From positions 1,736,001-1,800,000 of the forward strand of contig JAVHKY010000035.1 of NCBI GenBank assembly GCA_035079385.1: a stretch of 64,000 nt of DNA, in the 5' to 3' direction. A program made the position numbers and the translations under genes. Shown here piece after piece: positions 55,123-64,000 of the stretch; position 1 is the stretch's first letter, and every line of letters begins with the position of its first letter. The stretch is from Aspidiotus rigidus. Taxonomy: Eukaryota; Arthropoda; Insecta; Hemiptera; Diaspididae. Under the pieces are notes generated by a model. That model saw nothing but the letters and a program-made list of their open reading frames with translations, ran no database searches and had not been told where the DNA came from.

Positions 55123-56875
55123 TTAGACATCATTTGATTTCAATTGTTCCGACTCCATATTGTTTACAACTTTATCAGGCAACTCCTCTCGTCTTTCCTT
55201 TAAACTGTAATAAAGAATGGCAGCCAGTAAAAACGCCGTAAAAGAATAGAAAAAAAAGTTCATTTCGATCCCGAAATATTTTTCCATTGGATAGAAAATT
55301 TTCAAGATAAAGAATCCAGTTGCCGCAGCTGTTATTATAGCTATACTTCCTCCTAGAGCCCTGACACTCAACGGTAGAAGTTCTCCTCTCAATACATATT
55401 GAGCGGGACCAGTTAAAGAAGTGATCATTCCGTACGGCGAGAGGGTGATGAATATCACCCAAGGGAAATGTTTTATCTCGTAGTTCCTTCTATGTAGATA
55501 AAATAGAATTCCAGTACAAGAATGATTTAAACCGATAGCTAAGTAGGCAATTATTAGAAAAGTTCGTGTTCCCTTAATTTTTGCTCTTAGAAAAGGCGAA
55601 ATTACCATGAATGAATATTTCAATATTTGCCCCATGTATAGGAATAAATCCAGGTTTTCAGCTGTTGAAAATATTTCGGTAGCGTACGTACCAATCGCGA
55701 TACCACCGGTGGCTACTGAAAGTAGATAAATGCAGAAGACCACGCCAATACCCTTCACGTTTTCAGGGTGCGAAAGTAAAGTTTTTATCGACGTTCTCTT
55801 CTCATTCTCTTTGCGAACGTAAATTTTCAGTTTTTCCATTTCATTTGCCAGCTCACCAGAGTCGAGTTCACCTTGTAACCATGCTAGATTCTTCTCTGCC
55901 CGCGAATATTCTCCTTTCATAATGGAGTATTGGGGCGTCTCTACGCAGTAGTACAATGTTCCTAAAGTGCAGACTGCAAGAAACATATTAACCAAAGCGG
56001 TCATCTGGTACGTGAGGTTCAAAGCTAAAATGAGTTCAAGCGAACCACCAACGCTGAAGAAGATTGAAAGCATCAGAGCTATCATTCTTCTTACTTCGGC
56101 TGAGCAGTTCTCTGTCGTATAAATTGGAGACGCGACATCCTCTAATCCATTAATTATACCAAATATTAAACGTAAGGTACAAAGTAAATAGAAATTGCCG
56201 GCGAAAAAATGACCAAGCCAAATCAAAACGGTCACAATGGACACGAATGCGATGCTATATCGGCGGCCGATACGGTCAACAATTAATGGAGAAACGAAAG
56301 GACTGCCTATCCTTCCGATTTCGTTTATTGATACGATCCATGAAATCTGCTCCGCACTCAATTGTAAGGGCGAATCTTTGTCTTGAAGTTTCAGCAATGT
56401 TGGCGCTGTCCATCCCCATCCTGCCCCGATGAGGAATTGGTTGAACAATACTGCGAATGCAAAAAAGGGATTAATATGATTAATCGAGTGAGGACATGAG
56501 TCGCCATGTTTAGTCGTTACGTCATCGCATTCATCATTACTGTTCCACATCCAGGTGAGGGATTTGTACAGTTGAGCTCTACTATTTTGCATCTTTAAAT
56601 AGCGCTGAAGACGAGGCTGAGTTTTTATTCTGGCCCTTAGTCAAATTGTAATTTTAAATGTTATCAGTCATTGAAGTAGAAAAGTCTGAATATGAATGAT
56701 GACGTAACGAATGAACATGGCGACCCCTGTCCTTCCTTACTTGTTTTTGCAGGCCTCCATTACTAATAACAACTCTTGAGTTAAGAGTAGTTTAAATCAC
56801 ATTATAATGCAGCCTTCACCTACCTGGCAAACAAGCTAAAGTTTGATGAAGAGTTTTCTTTGTAATTTTACACAT
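55123..56875 (-). CDS. MFS sugar transporter, trehalose-transporter-like, copy 3
   Basis: Exons 56875-56824 and 56450-55123, phase 1; 459 residues. The starter exon encodes MCKITKKTLHQTLACLP, the same pattern as copies 1 and 2. The main exon can also be read through its acceptor from an ATG at 56592, adding a 47-residue polar extension with no counterpart; I prefer the spliced start. Motifs: NQFLIGAGWGWTAPTLLKL, VDRIGRRYS, VETPQYSIMKGE, SVATGGIAIGTY, ELLPLSVRALGGSIA. C-terminal tail KERREELPDKVVNNMESEQ, cytoplasmic. Opposite in strand to copies 1 and 2, tail-to-tail with LYAR (272 bases between stops). Segment 7 again lacks the sugar-binding glutamines, so this sub-family shares one altered binding site. 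Confidence 0.9.
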
Positions 56876-57834
56876 CTCCACTACTTGTGTAACAAATAGT
56901 AATATATAATAAGAGAAACTAATTAAATTTTGATTAAAATCTATCATGCCTACAGTATGTGAAGTGAAGATTTTCCGCATTTGTAGTACCTACCAGGTAA
57001 TCAGAAAAATTCTCTGATAATGACTAAGCCTCTTATGACAAAAATTTGAGATACATAGAGGTTCTTGAGGTATTGACATATTATCATCAGCACATTGACA
57101 ACCACGTGCTTAGTAATCATATCTATAATTTTTTTTTCTTTTTTTTTTTCATTATTTTGACAAAGCCTCTCTTCAGAGTAATTTTTCAAAATTGTTATCT
57201 TTATCCAATGGTCGGAGTCACTCGATCAACATTTGCACTGAAGTTCAAATTCTGGCTTCGTTTCTTCACTAGGATAAATTCATCAAAATTTCGTTCTGAT
57301 GAAGATTTTAGGTTTTCCAGGACACAATAAATAATATTATAAGATGACACATACGGCAGAATGGACGACTGTACAAGACACTGAAGCTCGAACCAAAGCA
57401 GTTCTTTTGTGAATAAATTTCATGGAAAATTCGACACAATCATTATTAAGTATTAGATGTCCACTTCACTCATCAGGGCAGCTGTCACTTATGTACTCAG
57501 TTGTTTATTCTTAGATGGCAGAAAATTAACGAGCCTTAATTGCGATCACATCCAAGATTTTCGCATTGGCTAAAAACTAGCCCTTCAATGGAAAGGGTAG
57601 AGGGCACAAGGCACGTAATAATAAAAGAAAGAAAATGATATGAAAATTAAATAGTATCATACATCTCGAATTTTTAGTTCCTATTTTTATTTATCTATAT
57701 TTTGTTTTTAAATTTTTCATTAATTTTATATTTTTACTCGTACTTTGTACGTTTAAGGATGTGTACTACTGACAACCCCTTCAATTTGATCAGCTTCGAC
57801 TATCAGCTAATGGCCAACTACCGGGTATGACAAA

Positions 57835-58195
57835 CGAAACAAAAACAAAACTTTATTCAAAAAAACAAATCATACTTTAGAAACTATAAACAATATGAAA
57901 ACGAAATTCAGCATTTGAAATCAACAAAACGAAAACCAAAAGTCTACGCAAAATGAAACTTTAAATAAACAAAAACAATTGTACTGAAAAAACATGTTTT
58001 TAAGTATATGAAAAAAAAAAAAAAAAAAAAAGGAGAACAATCATGTTCTTTCAAACAAATTCCTATTTGACAATAAAAACACAAACAAACAAAAAATTGG
58101 CCGAATAATAAAAATTTAATAAAAACAAAAAACTTGAAAAGTTGATAGAACAAAAACAAAACAAAATCAAAAAATTGAAAAATTTCTTGTTTGTC
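57835..58195. repeat. ACAAAAAC low-complexity tract
   Basis: Degenerate AACAAAAAC / GAAAACCAAAA units with an A-run at 58012-58031. Simple sequence, possibly seeded by a retroelement poly(A) tail. Confidence 0.6.
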
Positions 58196-58359
58196 ATGTC
58201 TGTGGGCTGTAGCCGACCCAATTTTATTGGCTAGCTAATTTCGACCTGAATGTCCTCGGTTAACAGCTAATGGCTAAAAACTTTAGCTTAGCTAAGCAGC
58301 CTTCCCCTCTCTTCATAAATAGTAAGATGTAGCTGTGTAAGGAATAAATGGAGGAGAAA

Positions 58360-58755
58360 AATTAGCCAAGTCTGATCGCAAATAGAATGGGTCACTAAAA
58401 ACAAATCTGCGAACCGCTTCCTCCCATCGTAATCAATTTTATCCTATGGACGCAGGTCGCGGGTTTGTTTACGTGCCCCTATCTATTTGCGATCAGACTA
58501 TAGAGATTTTGTTCAGTCCAAACAGGAGTCATCTTGCTGTTTTTTGGGGGTTGGAGGGCAGTAAGGAGATACTCAAGTCATCCACGAAGAGGCGATCTGG
58601 TAAGGGGAAGAGGCAAAAGCTAACACTGTTTATTGTAGTCTTTCCGCAATAAAAACCGCAAATCGCTTCCTCTCATTGAAATCAATTTTTTTGAATGCAA
58701 GTGGGTCTGGATTTGTTTACAGTGACCCAATCTATTTGTGGACAGGCTTTAGATA
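58360..58755. repeat. Palindromic element and its diverged tandem copy
   Basis: Arms at 58360-58403 (AGTCTGATCGCAAATAG) and 58462-58503 (CTATTTGCGATCAGACT) pair. The middle, CCGCTTCCTCCCATCGTAAT, recurs as TCGCTTCCTCTCATTGAAAT near 58660, followed by a second GGATTTGTTTACAGTGACCC and CTATTTGTGGACAGGCTT. So there are two copies of a small MITE-like unit, the second more eroded. Confidence 0.65.
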
Positions 58756-60102
58756 ATTCATAGCGATCAGCAAGGGAGGAACATTCCATATTTCTTCTTG
58801 GAGGACATCATTTTGGATTGATAGCAGGTAAGAGTAATGGTCTTGAATTCTTACCGTTAGAAACATCTCATGGAGGAGTTTCGGTTAGAAAATGGCGAAA
58901 ATGCATCTACAAAATCACTACATAATTGCACAGTGGTTCATTCACAAAATATCACAATTCCTCAGAACCCTGAAAAATTTTTTTTGCTCAAATTTCATTC
59001 TCCCCTCTCCCTCCGTCCCGTGGTAAATTTTATTATTCAAAACACCTTCCTTCATTGAGATTGCAGATCCAAACCCTCTGATATTAGGACCGAAAAGTAA
59101 AACAAAGATCCTTTCTCATTATTTTCGACGTAGAAATATTGATTTACTTTGATGTTGGATTAAAATGAGCACAAAAAAGTTCAAGTAACAAAAAAAAATA
59201 TAATTATTACCGGTAATTCAGGTAATTCATTTAGTATTCCACATCCGAGTAAATTACACGTCAATAATTTAGTAAGCGTTTATATAATATTCGAAAACGA
59301 TAACCATAATATTGTACAAAATTCTGATCGGGATTATCACCAACAGTCTTACCCAACAACATTGAAAAGCTTTCTTTAAAAAAAGCTGTATAGAGTAATA
59401 ATATTCAACTATCCGGTTGACTATTGAGATTAAATTTGAAAATTCTCCTACATAATTCGCGTTTGAGATTAAAAATTATTCTAACTCGCCTTCGTTATCG
59501 TTATAGTTACAAATAATGGCTCGTATATTATTGTAAGTCGGACGAATTCGTTTTAATTCGCATTAAAGATGCATTTTTGAGCTTTTTTTTTTTTTCAACA
59601 GTATAGCGCAGTCTTCGTGCGTGAGAATATTTTCGTACAAACACGCATTATACAGTACAAAAAATAGATAAAAATTTTAAACTGAATATTTTACTGTGTT
59701 GTGGGACGAAAATTATTTGCAATAAAATTTAAAATATTGAAAACAGTCTTTACAGCGCAAAAATATTATTGAAGTGTGTAATTTTTGTTTTAGTTAAAAA
59801 TTAAGGCACAATTATTATTGTTATCTAATTATAGGCACTGCGATATCTTGGGAAAGCTATCTCCTTCATACTCGATGAAAAAGTTTCATTTTTTATTTTG
59901 TGTCCTTCAGATCGTACGTATTAAAAATCACATCGTCAGTTTTGAGCGAAAAAGAAAAAAAATTAAGATATGCCAATTAAATGAGATCATAAAAAAATAA
60001 ATTACGAATACTTCTACTATTATACACCACACGCACGTCCCACCAACTTTAAAGCACTACTTCGCAATTAGAATATCGGCTAGCGAAAAGAAAATTTAAC
60101 GA

Positions 60103-63100
60103 CTAAATCGCTCGCGGAAAAGTAACGATCGGAGTACCAGACTTATGACCGTGATCCGGATTCCTCTTCACTTGCGCGTTCATGCTGACGTCGTCCATCG
60201 ATATGAGCATTTCAATGGGCACGCAAGATAGTTCTCCACCTACCATAATATTATTTTCAGCTTTTGGACTGTTCGATTTCTCTTTCGACGACTCTTTGCT
60301 CTCACTTTTCGCTCGTTTCTCCTTCAACTTCAACGAGAACACAGCCACACTGCGAGCACGTTTTATCAAGGCTGATTTTAATCGTTTCTTCTTTTCACTC
60401 GAGTCTGCGGGTGCAGGATGCTCTTCCGCGGCTGAGGAAGTTTCACTGCCAGCTGACGCGGAATCACGTTTCTCGTCCAACTTGCCATGAACCGATAAGA
60501 CCGATTCGGCGGATGAAATAAACCCGTCTCTTTGAGAAGATGGAATGCAACTCATACTCTTGAAGGTCGTGTAACCACTACTCTTAGGAACGGTCGCCTT
60601 CTTACACGCGTTTGTTCGATTTAGATGGTCTTCTGAACTCGTAGAAACATGGGAGGCGAAAGCGAGCGGCGCTAACTTCGCGTACGAATGTTTGTTCTTC
60701 AGACTGGACGAATTAGAAACACCGGCGACGTAGTCTCCGGAACTCTCCGAATCACGCGAACAGTTCCGAAGAAACAGTTTAGATGGTACCGGCTCTAGGG
60801 CAGATCCGTCTTCCGTTTCTTCGTCAATATTTTGTAGAATACGATCAATGTTGTCCACCGACTTCGATAAATCCGACTCGACGGCGTCTATAAAAATTTG
60901 ATCGTTTATTTCCGCTGTTGTATTATCGCTCTTGAGAGGATGACAGGACTCGAAAGGTAATCTGCAAAAGATGGTGTTAGTATCTTCGCTTCGTGATTTA
61001 TAGAAGGGAATAGAAATTTATACTCACCCATCATTATTAGGATCGATATTTTTCTTGTGTCTTTCTTCGAGAATAAATGAGGAAGGGTCACTTCTAGATG
61101 GCATGTTATCGACAGTCGTGGACGATGGTGGAGTGGTAGTGGTTGATGAGAGTCTATTGACCGCTTCTCGTCGAGCAAATTCAACCTTGGCCATCTCCGT
61201 AGCTACCCAATCGGGTTTGTCGGGAATTGCGCAAGATATGAGAAATCTGATCGCCAGCATGACATGCTACAGTGTGAGAAGGATAATATAGTTTTAAAAT
61301 TAATTAATTTCCCTTTGATGATCTCACCTTTTACCAAAGAAAGACTTGTCCCTTCCTTCAAAAGTATACTGTTATGAAACAAGGATATAATACGAGCAAG
61401 TTAGCAAAACTCATTAAGTTCACACAAAAAAGGGAAATCTTTCGATCAATGGTCAAGAGTCAAATTCAAAAATAATGAATAGTTTTCACCCAGATCCTGG
61501 GGACCCCATGCAAGTTTGAAAGGCTCAACTTTTTACAACTTTCAGTAATGATTTGTAGGTTTGGCTAGGGCTTATGCCCGCCTCCGCCGATAAAACTTAT
61601 CACAGTTTACAAACCTCCAACGCTACGATCAGTAAAATGGTTTGTGTTTTCGACATATCCGGAAACATACGATGAACCTGTCCTGATAAACCGATCAAGG
61701 CACAGTTCACAAGAATAGCGATCAGTCCCATCACTTCCATCACATTCTGGAATGAATAACGATACATTAGATAATGATGATGAATTTAGTCGTGTACTTG
61801 TCATCAAGCATGCCAGTCGGAAATTCGTGCCTACCAGCCACATTCCTATGTTGGAAACGCGCTCGCCGAATGGTCTTTGATAGATGAAGCACATTTTGAA
61901 CGCATCGCTACGAATTTCGAGCAAATTGTTGACGAAAGCGCAGAACGCTGCCATTGGAAAGGCGGACGAAAACAGTACGACGTAACCTAACTGGATAAAC
62001 ATCTCTAGATGTTCGGAAAACGTGCCTTCGTACTGTAAAAATTGAAAATAAATATTTAAAATATTCACGAGCAAACTGATGCCGTGATTCTGCAACGGAA
62101 GAATTTTAAATAGTTTAACTTCGGTATTCTTGTTTACTTCTGATAGGAAACTGAGTTATTTCAGGGAAACATCCTTCGTCTTTGATGGTTCTGAGAGGGG
62201 GACACGAGCTTTGACCTCCTTTAGAAACTTGGCAAAATTTTCGGAGATGAGCGTAGCTACCGACGGAGAGAGCGCTTTGACCGATTTTTAAGTTTCATAT
62301 AACTGAGCAATGAATCGTGGTTCTGGGGGAGGGAGTGAGGACTCTGACCTAGCTTATACTTATAGACTCGACTATTGTGCGATATATTCGTAAAAGAGAA
62401 CCATCCAGTAAATTCTGGTTCCAAGGAGGGCTGGGTATCTGACCTAGTTCAAGGACTATGAAAATTTGGACTCTCGAGTTGTGGTTCTGAAGGAGTCTCC
62501 GACCTAGTTTTAGGTTTCTTACTTGCCTCAGTTAACCTAACGTAATTGATGAAAGTAACCTTTCAAGGAGCGAACCCAGAAAGTTACAAAGAATAAAAAT
62601 TCTTTCCGACTTCTCTTTTGAGACCGCAGTTTTTAAATTGTAAAATTAATGTTGTTATTACCTTGAATAGAGCGCTCTCAACTTCAGCTTGGGGTATTGT
62701 GCTCGCCTCGATGTGCTTTCTTCTTTCTTTATTCTCACTACGATCGCCAAATTCTTTCTTCCCCTTCGGAGCCGATGGACTCAACGCTTCGAAGATATCG
62801 AAGCTTAATTTGGCTAAACGAAATTGTTCAATCAAATAAGGAAACGCTGATTCTTTCACATTCTGAATGATTTGACGCGTGATCAATAACACAGCCAATT
62901 GCTGAAATCAAATAGTAAGTATAGAAAAATGGCACACAATTCAAAAACTAAGCCGTATTTCGACGATCTTCAAGTTTATGACAAAATAGAACGTCAAGTA
63001 AATTGAAAATACCATAATAAAATGGAAATAAATCAAATATTTGGACATCAAATTCGATACATCTTAAGAAGCCAGGATGTGAAGACAGCTTCCTTCTTTC

Positions 63101-63229
63101 ACTTTCTGCTCCACATATAATTGGTATAATTTTTGTTTTTTCTTAATGAATTCAACCTACCACTTTCAATCTTTCTTGATCTTGTAGGTAGAAGGCGATA
63201 TAGAACAGCGATATAAATGAATTCACAAA
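60103..63229 (-). CDS. ANO8: Anoctamin-8 (TMEM16H), 3' part of the gene
   Basis: Six exons in transcript order: 63229-63161, 62901-62662, 62032-61835, 61746-61615, 61266-61028, 60961-60103; all GT-AG and in phase, 578 residues. Upstream exons lie outside the window. QFVNSFISLFYIAFYLQDQ and QLAVLLITRQIIQNVKE are typical of ANO8. An abbreviated loop (KGKKEFGDRSENKERRK) replaces the long acidic loop of vertebrate ANO8. AEVESALFK joins YEGTFSEHLEMFIQLGYVVLFSS, then NNLLEIRSDAFKM with the E-x3-D pair that binds calcium in TMEM16 proteins, then RPFGERV and NVMEVMGLIAILVNCALIG. IPDKPDWVATEMAKVEFARRE follows the last membrane segment. The final exon is a Ser-rich cytosolic tail with a basic patch (KKKRLKSALIKRARS). 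ANO8 tethers ER to plasma membrane in mammals (family knowledge). Confidence 0.92.
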
Positions 63230-64000
63230 CTGAAACTGTAATGAAAAACAAATAGAAAATATTTAGTTTATAATTTGGGAAAAAAAGTCAATATAAGTAT
63301 AATCTGTTTGAAACAAGATGCAAACATTTCCAGAGTGCTAAGGCAAAGCAATAATTCTTCATTTACTGTCCTTGAAGAGAAGAAATTATTTCCATCAACT
63401 GTATACAAATCACAAGAGAGTTATTCACGCTGACGTCACAGTACTAATAATAGTGTGAAGTATCAATCTTTCAGTGTTTGATACTTTTAGAACAAATGTA
63501 AACAATTTTTTTTGCACATACTTTCCCATGAGAAGAAAAAGTGTTCTGGAGATCGTTTTATATTTTAGAAACAAATTATTTATAAGGAACCAAAACTGAA
63601 TTTCAAAGTACCACAAAGTTCCCAGATTATAATAATATCCCTGAGAAATGGTGTGTTCTCATATATTTGACAATTTCTATACCTAACCTACCCAAAACAA
63701 GTGGAAATTGGAAACTGCCCAAAACGCAATAAAACTTGTTTCTCAATTCCTTTCTATCCCATTTCTTGGATTAACATTTTTTTCTTAATAAAATTAATTA
63801 TAAATTAAATTTCAAAAATTTAATTTTGAACTAAGAATTAAAAATTTTTATTATTTTATAAAATTTTTTAATTGGAAATTAATTATATTTAATTATATTT
63901 ATAAAATATTATAAAACAATTAAATTCAATAATAATAATATTATATAAAAAATGATTTATATTCAAAGTTGAAGAAAAAAAATATACTTCACTAAAAAAT
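63230..64000. other. Intron of anoctamin-8, extremely AT-rich end
   Basis: No exon with family similarity could be found on the minus strand. From 63770 onwards the sequence is nearly pure A/T (ATTAATTATAAATTAAATT-like). Confidence 0.55.

Larger units (their letters stand above)
56876..60102. other. Intergenic region upstream of transporter copy 3 and downstream of anoctamin-8
   Basis: No gene is seen. Contains an A/C-rich low-complexity stretch (57835-58195, degenerate ACAAAAAC), a repeat pair at 58360-58755, and AT-rich sequence from 59090 on that should include the 3'UTR of the anoctamin gene. Confidence 0.45.

Noticed and set aside
56451..56592. Longer N-terminus of transporter copy 3 read through the acceptor
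   Set aside because: The extension has no counterpart in copies 1 and 2, all three share the acceptor CGCAG and the same starter exon, and the spliced model is in phase.
1..64000. tRNA or rRNA genes
   Set aside because: No cloverleaf with A and B boxes or rRNA-like stretch was noticed by eye; a covariance scan would be decisive.
1..64000. Bacterial or symbiont DNA
   Set aside because: Consistent spliceosomal introns, metazoan genes and retroelements throughout; no operon structure.

Overview
This is a window of AT-rich animal nuclear DNA, almost certainly insect. Genes are split by short GT-AG introns whose phases join exactly, and the recognisable products are metazoan: a cathepsin B-like cysteine protease, the acetyl-CoA transporter SLC33A1, the nucleolar zinc-finger protein LYAR, anoctamin-8, and three copies of a trehalose/sugar transporter-like MFS gene. 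Local duplication of sugar transporters and divergent cathepsin B genes are common in sap-feeding Hemiptera, so a hemipteran host is my best guess. That is inference; no marker in the window fixes the species.

Layout. 1-3225 holds diverged copies of a dispersed foldback repeat and a hairpin element. 3246-9291 (+) is a small three-exon gene of unknown function; its first intron carries a dead Penelope-like (PLE) fragment and other repeats. 10552-11024 (-) is a possible frameshifted gene. 12897-17860 (+) is a six-exon cathepsin B-like gene (first coding exon not found) with a complex foldback element in its long intron. 18588-22625 (-) is a complete nine-exon SLC33A1 gene, convergent with the protease. 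23689-25284 (+) is a decayed pogo/Tigger-type DNA transposon. 26286-27430 is a truncated PLE between inverted terminal copies that contain hammerhead-like motifs. 27433-41730 (-) is a very young Ty3/Gypsy-type LTR retrotransposon, and the host foldback repeat resumes at 41731-42625. 43805-45464 (+), 50098-51545 (+) and 55123-56875 (-) are the three MFS transporter paralogues, each with the same tiny first exon and the same intron phase. LYAR (52755-54850, +) lies between the second and third. 60103-63229 (-) is the 3' part of an anoctamin-8 gene whose 5' exons lie beyond the window.

Most unusual object: the LTR retrotransposon. Its LTRs differ by one T in a T-run and it is flanked by a 4-bp target duplication. 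Gag and Pol share a reading frame and are split by one TAA codon. Pol appears to begin with an SGNH/GDSL-hydrolase-like domain. The RNase H next to reverse transcriptase has lost catalytic acids, while a second RNase H with all four acids sits after the integrase. A 547-codon third ORF, not env-like, occupies the env position just behind a good splice acceptor.

How the genes relate: the three transporters are products of local duplication; SLC33A1, LYAR and anoctamin-8 are unrelated housekeeping-type neighbours. No operon-like organisation is expected or seen. Exon boundaries were read by eye from splice consensus, phase and family similarity; no alignment or search was run.
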